Assembly (NCBI GenBank): GCA_025456495.1
Contig: JALOKO010000013.1
Span: 1 to 21,323 of the forward strand
Origin: Bryobacterales bacterium
GTDB lineage: Bacteria > Acidobacteriota > Terriglobia > Bryobacterales > Bryobacteraceae
Direction: 5' to 3'
Length of the DNA stretch: 21,323 bases
The translations under genes and the position numbers were made by a program. Each line of letters opens with the position of its first letter. Position 1 is the first letter of the stretch. This document shows positions 1 to 9,700 of the stretch, piece after piece. The notes under the pieces are model-generated. The model was given only the letters and a program-made list of their open reading frames with translations. It ran no database searches and was not told the origin of the DNA.

Positions 1-30
1 GGGCGGGCCATCCAGCCCGCCCGCTTTTTT
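1..30 (+). terminator. Rho-independent terminator of an off-window gene
   Basis: A perfect 7-bp GC stem, GGGCGGG (1-7) with CCCGCCC (16-22), closes an 8-base loop and is followed two bases later by six T residues (25-30). The T-tract lies only on the plus strand, so it ends a plus-strand transcript whose gene is left of the window. The stem may extend further left, which cannot be seen. Confidence 0.8.
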
Positions 31-94
31 GCTCCGCCCGGGACTCACCCCAGCGGTTGCTTCTTTTATCCGTCCATGAGTACATGCACTACGG

Positions 95-201
95 GCAGCG
101 GGGCGGGGCGTAAGCAGCGGGGCGGGTCGTAAGCAGCGGGGCGGGTCGTAAGCAGCAGGGCGGGCGTAAGCAGCGGGGCGGGCGTAAGCAGCGGGGCGGG
201 G
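95..201. repeat. 18-19 bp tandem repeat array, about 5.8 units
   Basis: Five consecutive units of the type GTAAGCAGCGGGGCGGGTC start at 110, 129, 148, 166 and 184. A partial unit precedes them from 95. The first two full units are 19 bp; the others are 18 bp because TC is reduced to C. Only single-base differences separate the units, which suggests recent expansion. The array lies in the gene-free 304-base stretch between the edge terminator and the ArsC-like gene. I see no gene in 31-94 either. Confidence 0.93.
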
Positions 202-234
202 TAATGGCCGCACCTGAAACCACCGCCTTTAAGC

Positions 235-290
235 TGTTCGATTCGCTGTTCGATTCTCTGTTCGATTCTCTGTGCGATTCTCTGTGCGAT
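235..290. repeat. 12 bp tandem repeat array, 4.7 units, in the ArsC-like gene's upstream region
   Basis: Units TGTTCGATTCGC (235), TGTTCGATTCTC (247 and 259), TGTGCGATTCTC (271) and a partial TGTGCGAT (283-290) follow one another without gaps. The array ends 14 bases before the ATG at 305. It therefore occupies the place where the promoter of that gene should lie. Because 12 is a multiple of 3, both strands stay open across it and give repetitive translations such as RIEQ on the minus strand; I regard these as artefacts. Confidence 0.93.
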
Positions 291-304
291 CATAAACGGC
301 GGGC

Positions 305-676
305 ATGGCAGCTAAGACGCAGACAACCCTGCAGGTGCAGATCTTCGGCGTGAAGAGTTCCTCGGCTACCCGTGCCGCGGAGCGCTTCTTCAAGGAGCGC
401 CGCATCACCATCCAGATGGTTGACCTCAACAGGAAGCCAATGGCCCCAGGCGAAATCAAGCGCTTCCTGGATCGCTTCGGCTGGGATGCGCTGCTTGACC
501 GCGACGGCGCGCCGTATGTGGATGCCGGCCTGAAGTACATGCGCCTTGCTGACCCGGAGCTGCTCGTCAGAATTGAGCGCGAGCCGAAGCTGCTGAGACT
601 GCCCCTGGTGCGTGGCGGCAAGGTTCTTGCCGTTGGCCACGACGAAGAGGCGTGGAAGGCCATGCTCAGCACATAG
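305..676 (+). CDS. ArsC/Spx-family (thioredoxin-fold) protein lacking the catalytic cysteine
   Basis: The 123-aa length and the segments IFGVKSSSATRAAERFF (13-29), RFLDRFGWDALLD (about 57-69) and PKLLRLPLVRGGKVLAVGHDEEAW fit the ArsC/Spx/YffB family, including the Pro-containing loop before the last strands. Known members carry a cysteine in a GxKxC motif near residue 12-15; here the aligned residue is Ser19. The whole protein contains no cysteine at all. Arsenate reduction by the usual Cys mechanism is therefore not expected. A binding, adaptor or structural role is possible but is inference. The ATG at 305 has only a weak GGCGGG upstream. A CATAAA hexamer at 291-296 could be a -10 giving a very short leader. 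The gene stands alone and is convergent with the RND operon. Confidence 0.8.
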   Translation: MAAKTQTTLQVQIFGVKSSSATRAAERFFKERRITIQMVDLNRKPMAPGEIKRFLDRFGWDALLDRDGAPYVDAGLKYMRLADPELLVRIEREPKLLRLPLVRGGKVLAVGHDEEAWKAMLST

Positions 677-702
677 TCCGGCGTGAGGACTGGCGCGCCG
701 GA
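677..702. terminator. Inverted repeat between convergent genes, possible bidirectional terminator
   Basis: TCCGGCG (677-683) pairs perfectly with CGCCGGA (696-702) around a 12-base loop. It fills the 30-base gap between the stop of the ArsC-like gene (+) and the stop of the RND half-gene (-). No T-tract follows on either strand, so intrinsic termination is uncertain. Confidence 0.35.
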
Positions 703-706
703 TGGC

Positions 707-2242
707 CTAGTCCCCCGTCTGCTGAGGCATCGAAACCCGCGCCGCTACGGGGTCGGGCAGGCTATCCTGATCGTCTTCCTTCTTGCGCGCACCGAATAGC
801 CGCCGCCACAAGGGATTCTGCGCGATGTCGTCAAATAGCGAATACGCAACCGGCGTCACCAGCAGCGTCAGCAACAGCGACAGGCTTTGCCCGCCGATCA
901 CCACCACCGCAATGGCGCGCCGCTCCTCTGACCCTGGGCCATTGCCCAACGCTAGAGGCATCATGCCCGCCACCAGCGCCAGCGTGGTCATCAGGATGGG
1001 ACGCAGCCGGTCTCGATTGCCTTGGATGATGGCGTGATAGCGATCCACTCCCTTGCGGCGCAGACTGTTCATGTGGTCAATCTGCAGAATCGAGTTCTTC
1101 TTCACCACACCAAATAACACCAACATGCCCAGCGCGGAATAGAGGTTCAAGGTGTTGTCGGTGATATACAGCGAGTACAACGCAAACGGCACTGACAGGG
1201 GCAGCGACAACAGGATGGTGAACGGGTGGATGAGGCTGTCAAACTGCGAGGCCAGCACCATGTACATGAAGATCACCGAGAGTCCAAACGCAATCAGGAA
1301 CTCACGTCCCGTCTGTTCCAATTCACGCCCACGACCGGAAACGGTAGTGGTGTAGGCAGGCGGCATGTTCAGTTCGGCCGCCGCGCCGCGCAGCGCTTCC
1401 AAACGGTCAGCCAGCGCATAGCCCTTGCCGGTGGAGGCGCGCAAACTCACCTGCCGCTGACGGTCAAGGCGATCAATGCGACTGGGGATGGTGGACGGCA
1501 CGATCTTCACGAGGTTGTCCAGCCGCACCAGTTCGCCATTAGTGCGCGGGACATACAAGCGGCTGATGACCTCGGCCCGATCCCGGTAGCGATCAATCAG
1601 ACGCAGTTGCACATCGTAATCCTCATTCACGCTGGGATCACGGAAGCGGGTGACGCGCAGGTCGCCGCCCACCATCGTGCGGAGGGCTTGGGCGATGTCG
1701 GCCACCTCCACGCCCAGGTCCGCCGCGCGCTTACGGTCAATCTCCACGCGCAATTCCGGACGGTCCAGCTTCAGTGTGGTATCGGCATCCAGAATGCCGC
1801 CAAGCTCCTGCGCCTTGTCGCGCAACTGTTCCGCATAGCTGGCTAGCATTTCCAGGCTTGGGCCACGAATGACGAAGTCAATTTCGTAGTTGCCGCCACC
1901 GATGTTGAAAGAGGGGAAGTTCCGCACCTGCGCGCGAATCTCTTTGTACTTGCGCAGCGCCGCGCGCACTTGCATCATCACGTCGCGCTGGCTGAAGTTG
2001 TCGCGGAAAGCTTCCATGGGATCCAGCTTGAGGATGCCGTTGAAGAACCGCTCCAGGCTGAACACGCGCTCTTCGATGGGCGTAATTCGCACGTACACGC
2101 GAGCCGTATTCACGCGGGCCAGAAAGCTGCCGCCAATCTCAGTCAACACGGCTTCCACGGATGGAATGGCCAGCAAATCCGCTTCCACCTTCTCCATTGC
2201 GGCAGACATCGCCGTGATGCTGGCGGTCTCTGGCGCCGTCAC
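707..2242 (-). pseudogene. RND (HAE1/AcrB-type) pump, C-terminal half of a broken gene
   Basis: This 511-aa frame carries the second half of an inner-membrane RND drug/proton antiporter: the second periplasmic porter segment, then TM8-TM12. Typical motifs are present: FGVVKKNSIL (TM10, containing the relay lysine), ILMTTLALVAGMMPLALG and GSEERRAIAVVVIGG. It opens with EIQVTAPETAS, which matches the family segment just after TM7. The FLPxxDQ-type loop and TM7 that should precede it are absent from both halves. The only start available is GTG at 2240-2242, overlapping the TGA of the N-terminal half (GTGA). Translational coupling could make this piece, but without TM7 its first periplasmic loop would lack the membrane segment that normally translocates it. 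I judge the pump inactivated. An assembly error is the alternative. Confidence 0.75.
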
Positions 2243-3855
2243 CTGAATCTCACCGCCAAACCGGACACCGCAATCCGATGGCGCATCACGAAGTGCAGCA
2301 TGGCGGTGTAGGCGGAGTCAATGTATCCGTAAAAGCCGCCGCGCGAGCTGCCATGATCGCTATGGCCGCCCGCATCCTCACGCCGCAGCAGGCGCGCGCT
2401 CATCATCGGCGTCAGTGAGAAGCTCACCAGCAGGCTCACCATAATCGCCACCGCCGCCGTGATTCCGAACTGATACAGGAAGCGCCCGGAGACGCTGGAC
2501 ATGAACGACACCGGCACAAAGATCACCACCAGGCTTAGCGTGGTGGCCAGCACCGCCAGGCCAATGTCGGCCGTGGCTTCCTTGGCTGCCTGGAAGGGCT
2601 TCATCTTCTTCTCTTCGACGAAGCGGAAGATGTTCTCCAGCACCACGATGGCGTCATCAATCACAATGCCCACCATCAACACCAGCGCCAGCATGGTGAC
2701 GCTGTTCAACGTGAAGCCCAGCCAAGCCATGATGCCGAAGGTGGAAATGACACTGGTGGGAATGGCGATGCCGGCAATGATGGTGCTGCGCCAACTGCGC
2801 ATGAAGGCCATCACCACCAGACAAGCGAAGATGCTGCCCAACACCAGGTGGATGTTGATCTCATGCAGCGCCGCTTTGATGAAGCGGCTCTGATCCTGAA
2901 TCACCTCCACGCGAACATCGGAGGGCAACTGGGCCTGCACACGCTCCATGTTCAGCTTCACTGCATCGATGGTGGCCACCGTGTTGGCGCCCGACTGTCG
3001 CCGTACGCCCATCACAACCGTGGGCTTCCCGTTGAGGCGGGCAAGCGAGCGCTGTTCGCGACTTCCGTCCTCGGCATAGCCGATGTCCTCAATGCGAATG
3101 GGCGCGCCGTTTACGGTCTTCACCACCAGGTCGTTGAAGTCTCGCGGATCCTCCACACGCCCGATGGTGCGGATGCTTTCCTCACGCACCATATTGGTTA
3201 CGTTGCCGCCGGGGATATTCGCGTTTTGCTGGCGCAGTGCATTCAGCACGTCGCGAATGGACAGCCGGTAGGCCTCCAGCCGTTCGGCATCGGCCCACAC
3301 GCTGATGGCACGTTCCGCCCCGCCGACAATCTGCACTTCACCCACGCCCAGGCTGCGCTCAATCTGGGGCTTCACCACCTTGTCGGCAATCTCAGTGAGT
3401 TCACGAATCGTGCGGTCACCCGACAGCGCGAAAGTGATGACGGGAACGTTCTCGTTGTTGAACTTCGCGATGATGGGAGGGTCAGTATCCTGCGGCAGCA
3501 AGCGGACCACGGCGGCCACGCGATCCCGTACGTCCTGGGCGGCCACATCGATGTCCCGCTTCAGGTCAAAGGTGACCAGGACGATGGAGTTGCCACTGGA
3601 GTTGATTGATCGAATCTCGCTGATGCCCTCAACGGTATTGACGCCCTCTTCGATGATGTCGGAGATGAGGGACTCCATCTCTTCACTGGATGCGCCGGGC
3701 AGGCTGGTGCGAATGGAGACGGTGGGCAGGTCAACTTCGGGAAAGCGGTCCAACCCCAGCCGGAAATAGCTGGCGGAGCCCACCACCACCAGGGCCAGAA
3801 TGATCATGGCGGCGAAGATGGGACGACGGATACAAATCTCGGCTAGTTTTTGCAT
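2239..3855 (-). pseudogene. RND (HAE1/AcrB-type) pump, N-terminal half of a broken gene
   Basis: This 538-aa frame is the first half of an AcrB-like pump: TM1 (IFAAMIILALVVVGS), the first periplasmic porter and docking region, and TM2-TM6. The TM4 proton-relay aspartates are intact in GIVIDDAIVVLENIFR. It reads normally to MRHRIAVSGLAV at the beginning of TM7, then adds RFR and stops at 2239-2241. Sequence resuming in the other frame (EIQVTAPE) corresponds to a point roughly 25-30 residues further on in AcrB-like proteins, so a short out-of-frame deletion near 2249-2256 is the simplest reading. The ATG at 3853-3855 has an AGGAA Shine-Dalgarno about 7 bases upstream. It lies 48 bases after the adaptor gene, in the usual adaptor-pump order. 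No outer-membrane TolC partner is in the window. Confidence 0.75.
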
Positions 3856-3903
3856 GACAACTTTCCTGAACGCTGGGATGCGGGGGCCGGATGCCCGCGC
3901 GTG

Positions 3904-5190
3904 CTATTCGCCTTCCACGGTGATAGGCACGCCGCCCACCAGGCTGCCTGGCTGCACCACCACGCGGTCGCCAGCCTGCAGGCCCTCCACGACTTCAATG
4001 CGATTGCCGTCGCGCCGCCCGGTGCGCACCAGACGTTCGGCGCTTTTGCCATCGCTTACCAGATACACTTTCTCAATGCCGGCGAACACCACCAGGGAAT
4101 CGGCCGGGATGAAGAGCGCTTCGTCCCCACGCTGGGTCACTAGTGACGCCCGAACGAAGGAGCCGGGCTTCAGGCGGTTGCTCTCGTTGGGGATGGCCGC
4201 CTCCACCATCAGGGTGCGGTTAATGGGATCAATGGCGGGGGACAACCGGGTGACCTGCCCGCGATAGCTGGCGGTGTCGTTCTCCAACTGCAGTACAATC
4301 TCCTGCCCGATGCGGACGCCCGTCGCGGCACGTTCGGGAACCGGCAGTTGCAGGCGCAGGGGGTGCATGCGCACCAGCGTCACCACGGAGGTTCCTGGCG
4401 CCACGAACTGGCCCACGGAACCCGCGCGCATCAGCACCGCACCCGCGATGGGCGCCCGCAATTCGGCGTCGGCCAGCATCTGACGCGCCAGTTCCAACTC
4501 AGACCTTCGTTGCAGCAACGTCGCCTGGCGGTTGCGGATCTCGTCCAGCGCATCCTGGTAGCGGCCATCGGCAATCTGGAAATTGGCCTCCGCGGTATCG
4601 TAATCCGCCTTGGCAATCAGCTTCTCGTCCATCATCTGGCGCGCGCGGTCTCTGGCCAGTCGCGCTTCCTCCAGCGACGCCCGCGCCTGCTGCACCAGAG
4701 GCGCTTTCTGGATGTCCACGGTGCCGCTATCGACGCCCGGCGCCAGCCCCAGCCGCGCCCGCGCCTGTTCCAGCGCGGCCTCTGACTGGCTTACAGCCAG
4801 CCGCAGATCGGTCTTGTCCAGCGTTGCAATCACTTGGCCTTGCTTCACCAGGTCGCCAAGATCCACGGGCATGGACTCAATTCGCCCCGTTACCTTGAAG
4901 GCCACCGCCACTTCGTCCTGGGCTGCCAGCGTGCCGTTCACTTCCACCGTGCGGCTGATGCTTCCCGCCGTCACCGGCGTCACCCGGACGCGCGTCGATG
5001 CCGCCTTCCCCGGACTGCTGGCCGACGCTTTGGAGGCTGACTGCTGCGATGCACAACCGGTAAAGAGCAACGCCACGGCCACCCAAAGCAGCCATTGCCC
5101 GTGTTTGCGTTCTCTGACTTGAAACAAGAAGACACCTCGCGCGCAGGAATTGCGGAATGGAAACAAGATACGACTTTCGACGCTCCGCAA
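3904..5190 (-). CDS. RND efflux periplasmic adaptor (membrane fusion) lipoprotein
   Basis: It would bridge the inner-membrane pump to an outer-membrane channel. Motifs in order: lipobox LFTGC with the lipidated Cys at about residue 46; a first beta-barrel/lipoyl half (GRIESMPVDLGDLVKQGQVIATLD); an alpha-hairpin rich in Ala, Gln and Arg; the second lipoyl half (AELRAPIAGAVLMRAGSVGQFVAPG); and C-terminal barrels (NRTLMVEAAIPN, LKPGSFVRASL, FIPADSLVV, GRRDGNRIEVVEGLQAGDRVVV). The length of 428 aa is normal. Two TTG starts compete. The one at 5190 has a strong GGGAGGT Shine-Dalgarno (5202-5196) but a long N-terminal region. The one at 5127 has GAGGTG 5 bases upstream and gives a conventional signal peptide with Cys at 25. 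It heads the operon with the split RND gene downstream. Confidence 0.9.
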   Translation of the reverse strand: MRSVESRILFPFRNSCARGVFLFQVRERKHGQWLLWVAVALLFTGCASQQSASKASASSPGKAASTRVRVTPVTAGSISRTVEVNGTLAAQDEVAVAFKVTGRIESMPVDLGDLVKQGQVIATLDKTDLRLAVSQSEAALEQARARLGLAPGVDSGTVDIQKAPLVQQARASLEEARLARDRARQMMDEKLIAKADYDTAEANFQIADGRYQDALDEIRNRQATLLQRRSELELARQMLADAELRAPIAGAVLMRAGSVGQFVAPGTSVVTLVRMHPLRLQLPVPERAATGVRIGQEIVLQLENDTASYRGQVTRLSPAIDPINRTLMVEAAIPNESNRLKPGSFVRASLVTQRGDEALFIPADSLVVFAGIEKVYLVSDGKSAERLVRTGRRDGNRIEVVEGLQAGDRVVVQPGSLVGGVPITVEGE

Positions 5191-5280
5191 AGGTTACCTC
5201 CCTTGCGGCAACGCCGAAAATCCGACAATGACAACAACGAGGTTCGTCCCAATCCTATTGTGATGGAAGCGTCTGCCTGA

Positions 5281-5300
5281 TGCGACCACGATACGTCGCA
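5281..5300 (-). terminator. Hairpin after the DUF1501 gene
   Basis: TGCGAC (5281-5286) and GTCGCA (5295-5300) form a perfect 6-bp stem around 8 bases. It sits 3 bases past the DUF1501 stop codon, in the 113-base gap before the adaptor gene on the same strand. No T-tract follows, so it could equally be a 3'-end stabilising hairpin. Confidence 0.3.
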
Positions 5301-5303
5301 CCG

Positions 5304-6749
5304 TTACGCAAGTATCTTGTGCATCAGTTCCCCGTGTACATCGGTGAGGCGAAACTCCCGGCCCTGAAACTTGTACGTGAGCCGGGTATGGTCAATCCCC
5401 ATCAGGTGCAGGATGGTGGCGTGGAGGTCGTGAACGCTGTAGGGATCCTCCGCGATGTTGTAACCAATATCATCGGTCCGGCCCACCGTCACCCCGGGCT
5501 TGATGCCGCCGCCGGCCATCCACATCGTGAATGCCCGCGGGTGATGATCTCTGCCCAGGAACTTTGAGCCGCTGCGTTCCTCGTTCATGGGAGTCCGGCC
5601 AAACTCGCCGCCCCACACCACGATGGTGGAATCCAGCAGCCCGCGCTGTTTCAGGTCCTGCACCAGCGCCGCCGCCGCGCGATCCGTTTCCCGGCACAGA
5701 TGGGCCAGCTTGTTGACGATGTCCTCGTTGTTGGACGAACCATGCGTATCCCATCCACGGTGGTACAACTGCACGAAGCGCACCCCCCGTTCCACCATCC
5801 GCCTCGCCAACAGACAGTTGTTGGCAAAGGATGGCTTGCCTGGAGTAGTGCCGTACATCTCGTGAATGCTAGCTGGTTCCTTGGCCAGTTCCGTAAGTTC
5901 CGGCACGCTGGATTGCATGCGGAAGGCCAGTTCGTAGGAGTTGATGCGGGTTTCCACCTCCGGGTCGCCCACCTCGCCGAAGTGCTCTTCGTTCAGCCCC
6001 TTCAGCAGATCCAGCGTGCGCCGCCGACGCTGGCGGTCGATGCCATCCGGATCAGAGAGAAACAGCACGGGGTCGCCCTGTCGCCGGAACTCCACGCCTT
6101 GATACACGGTGGGCAGGAAGCCGCTGCCCCAGCAACTCTTGCCACCATCGGGTTGGTTCAAGCCGCTTAGCAGCACCACAAAGCCGGGAAGGTCAGCGTT
6201 CTCTGAACCCAGTCCATACTGCAGCCAACTCCCCATGCTGGGACGCCCGGGAATCTGGTGACCGCTGTTCATGAAAATCTGCGCGGGAGCATGGTTGAAC
6301 TGCGTGGTCCACATGCTCTTGACGATGGCGATGTCATCGGCGATGCGCGCCGTGTGCGGGATGATGTTGGAAAGCTCAGCGCCCGATTGGCCGTAGCGCT
6401 GGAAGGTGTGCGGCGAGCCCAACAACTTTGGAGTGCCCTTGATGAAGGCAAAGCGCTCGCCCTTGGTGACCTCCTCGGGCACTGGCTGACCATCGTACTG
6501 GTTCAGCATTGGCTTGTGATCGAACATGTCCAATTGCGACGGCGCCCCGGCCATGAACAGGAAGATGACGCTCTTGGCCTTGGGGGTGTGGTGCGCGCCA
6601 CGGCCACCGGTGGCCCCCGCCAACAGCGACGGGTTTCCCAGGGCAGCCAGCGCGGCGGCGCCAATGCCGAATTGCGCGGTCTGGCCGAAGAAGTGGCGAC
6701 GCGTCTGGGCGCGCAGCGCGCGTTGGGTTTGTTCCTGCTGTAGGCTCAT
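5304..6749 (-). CDS. DUF1501 protein, Tat-exported, alkaline-phosphatase/sulfatase-like fold
   Basis: DUF1501 proteins belong to the alkaline phosphatase-like superfamily; their substrate is generally unknown. The N-terminus has a twin-arginine signal, TRRHFFGQ at 16-23 followed by a hydrophobic Ala/Gly stretch, so export in folded form is likely. Family-typical segments follow: SVIFLFMAGAPSQLDMFDHKP, QLYHRGWDTHG, VVWGGEFGRTPMNE, GRDHHPRAFTMWMAGGGIKPG and VHDLHATILHLMGIDH. The length of 481 aa is normal. The ATG has AAGGA 4 bases upstream and lies only 7 bases after the stop of the PSCyt1/DUF1553 gene, so the two are co-transcribed. This pairing is a standing arrangement in Planctomycetota, Verrucomicrobiota and Acidobacteriota. 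Function beyond the fold is not established here. Confidence 0.93.
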   Translation of the reverse strand: MSLQQEQTQRALRAQTRRHFFGQTAQFGIGAAALAALGNPSLLAGATGGRGAHHTPKAKSVIFLFMAGAPSQLDMFDHKPMLNQYDGQPVPEEVTKGERFAFIKGTPKLLGSPHTFQRYGQSGAELSNIIPHTARIADDIAIVKSMWTTQFNHAPAQIFMNSGHQIPGRPSMGSWLQYGLGSENADLPGFVVLLSGLNQPDGGKSCWGSGFLPTVYQGVEFRRQGDPVLFLSDPDGIDRQRRRRTLDLLKGLNEEHFGEVGDPEVETRINSYELAFRMQSSVPELTELAKEPASIHEMYGTTPGKPSFANNCLLARRMVERGVRFVQLYHRGWDTHGSSNNEDIVNKLAHLCRETDRAAAALVQDLKQRGLLDSTIVVWGGEFGRTPMNEERSGSKFLGRDHHPRAFTMWMAGGGIKPGVTVGRTDDIGYNIAEDPYSVHDLHATILHLMGIDHTRLTYKFQGREFRLTDVHGELMHKILA

Positions 6750-6756
6750 CGCGTCC

Positions 6757-9700
6757 TTACTCCTTCGTCACCGCTTCGTCCATGTTCAACAGGACGTTCG
6801 ATACCAGCGTCCATGCGGCCAACTGCGGCAGGTCTTTGGCCGACGTCGCCTCGTCACCGATGATCTTGCGGGCCGCATCGGGATCGCGCGCCAGTCGCGC
6901 TTGCTCCTTTTCCAGCCACGCCACAATCTGCTTCCCTTGCGCATCGGGCAATGCGCGCGCTGTCAACAGTCGGAAGGCATAGGCTGCCCTTGCTTGGGCG
7001 CTATTGCCGCCTTCGGCTATCACTCGCCGCGCCAGTGCACGCGCAGCGTCAAAGAACACGGGATCATTCAACCCGTTCAACGCCTGCAGGGGGGTGTTGG
7101 TGCGCACACGCCGGATGGTACACACCTCGCGACTGGGCGCGTCAAAAGTGGCCATGCTGGGGTAGGGCGATGAGCGTCGCAAGAAGGTGTAGAGTCCGCG
7201 ACGGAACTGCTCTTCGCCTTTGCTCTGCTCCCATTGGACGCTGCTGTAGGGCACATCCCAGATGCCGTCAGGCTGGTAGGGGTACACGCTGGGCCCGCCA
7301 ATCCGGGCGCTCAACAAACCGCTGGTGGCCAGCGCGACATCGCGGATCATCTCGGCTTCCATGCGGAAGCGCGGACCCCGCGCCAGCAGGCGGTTGTAGG
7401 GGTCAGCCTCGCGCAAGGCGGGGCTTACCGTGGATTGCTGCTGATAGGTGGCCGACATCACCATCAGCTTGTGCATGTGCTTCAGGTTCCAGCCGCTCTC
7501 CACGAACTCCACGGCCAGCCAGTCCAGCAATTCCGGGTGTGACGGCAGCGCGCCCTGGGTGCCAAAATCCTCGCTGGTCTCCACCAGGCCGATGCCGAAG
7601 TAGGTTTCCCACAGGCGATTCACCATCACCCGCGCCGTCAGCGGATTCTGTTTGCTCACCAGCCATTCCGCCAATCCCAACCGGTTCGGCATCGCACTTT
7701 GGGGCAACGGAGGCAGCACCTTGGGCACATCGGCATACACCATCTCTCCGGGGCTGAGGAAGCTACCGCGAATCCGCAACGGCGCCGAAGGTCTGGCGAA
7801 TCCGGGCCGGTCTTCCATCACCATTGCGGTGGCGATCCCCACGCCGCGCAGGGCCTCTTGCTGTTCCTTCAACGCCGCGCGCACATCCGCCAACAGCGGT
7901 GTGGTGGCGCGGAAACTTTCCACCAGTTGCCTGGCCTGATCTTCGCTTCGCTTGCCTTCCTCAATGCCCAGCATGGGGCGCCGCCGGGCCGGCACTTGCG
8001 TGAAGTAAAGCGGATCTTGCTCATTACCCACCGTCAAGCGGAAGCGCCCCACGCCCTGCTTGCCGTAGGGCGAGGCAAACAGCAACGTAAAGCGCAAACG
8101 GGCTGTCCTGGGCAGGCTAGCTGGTTGCGCCAGAGGAAGCACCAGCCGCCGCGAGACGCGCTCTTCTTCCCGGGACGCGTCCACCGTCCACAGGTGCATC
8201 TCCGCCCGCGGCTTCTTGCGTTCCTCTGTCCGCGCCGCGCGGTTGGCTTCTGTGACCTGCTGGTGATACAGGGGAATGCGTCCGTCATCGGCGCTGGCGA
8301 ACTCCCATGCCAGCGGCTGCCAATCACCCGGGCGACCGCTGCGATTCACCTCCACCGTGAAGTCGCTCAGCATGAAGTTTCCATACAAATCGCGACCAGG
8401 CCCACCGCGCGGCAGACTTGGGTCGGGCAACGCTTCCAGCATCACCGCCGTGATGGCCTGGGCGGGCGCGGCACCCTCCACCACATAGGTGTCGTTCGCC
8501 GGGTTCTCTCCGCTCACCAGCACGGACGCGTCCTCGCCCAGCGTCATCGTGGAACCGCTGACTGACTCGACTCGTTCCGGCGTCACGGCCAGCCACCGTC
8601 CCAACACCGCCTTCTGTTCCCATTCCCAGGTCCGGCGCGCCTTTTGTAATTCGGGCGTCTCGGTCCGCAACGTCGATTCCAGATCCGCAATTCGACCGCG
8701 GATGGCGTCCCGCAGTTCCGCTTGCTCCGGGGAGGGCAGCTCCAGCGCGCGCTCAGTCCACTTCACCGACGTGTCGCCATAGTGACGCTCATTCACGTTG
8801 CTGTTGGCGAAAAAGGCATAGAACTGGTAATACTCCTTCTGCGTGAAGGGATCGAACTTATGGTTATGGCATTGCGCACATGCCAGCGTCGAACCCAACC
8901 AGAGAGTAGCCGTTGTGTTCACACGATCCACCAGCACTTCGTGATGGGCCTCGGCCGCATCCACGCCACCCTCCTCGTTGTACATCGTATTGCGGTTGAA
9001 TCCGGTGGCGATGATCTGGCTCTCGGTGGGCTTGGGCAGCATGTCGCCCGCGATCTGCTCAACCGTGAACTGGTCAAAGGGCATGTTCTGGTTTAGCGCC
9101 TGAATCACCCAATCGCGATACTTCCACATTTCGCGCGGAAGGTCTTTCTCAAAGCCATGCGAATCCGCATAGCGCGCCCAATCCAGCCAGGGCCGCGCCC
9201 AGCGCTCCCCATAGTGCGGTGACGCCAGCAGCCGATCCACCAACTGTTCGTAAGCCTCCGGTCGGGCATCGGCGACGAAGGCATCCACCTCCGCCGGCGT
9301 TGGCGGCAGTCCGGTAAGGTCCAGGCTGAGGCGGCGGATGAGCGTCTCCTTCGCAGCGCGGGGGGAAGGCTGCAGATTGTCCTGCTCCAACCGGGCAACG
9401 ATAAAGCGGTCGATGGCGTTGCGCGCCCAGTCCTGCAGCTTCACCGCGGGAGGGGCAGGCCGCTTGGGAGGCTTGTAGCTCCAGTGAACCTCAATCAAGT
9501 CTTCGCCAGCGCCCGGCTGAGCCCCCGGCCATACAGCCCCGGCGTCAATCCAGCGCTCCAGCAACGCCACCTGTGCGGTGCTCAGAGGCTGCATGCGCAG
9601 GGGCATGCGCTGTTCGCCGCCCATGCCCTTCACGCGATGGATAAGGCGACTGCTCTTGGAGTCGCCGGGCACAATCACCTTGCCGCTTAACCCACCGCGC

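Noticed and set aside
95..290. CRISPR array
   Set aside because: Units are directly adjacent with no spacers, are too short, and no cas gene is present.
66..293. Minus-strand 75-codon frame with RIEQ and PAPLLT repeats
   Set aside because: It is simply the translation of the two tandem arrays and has no non-repeat protein-like sequence.
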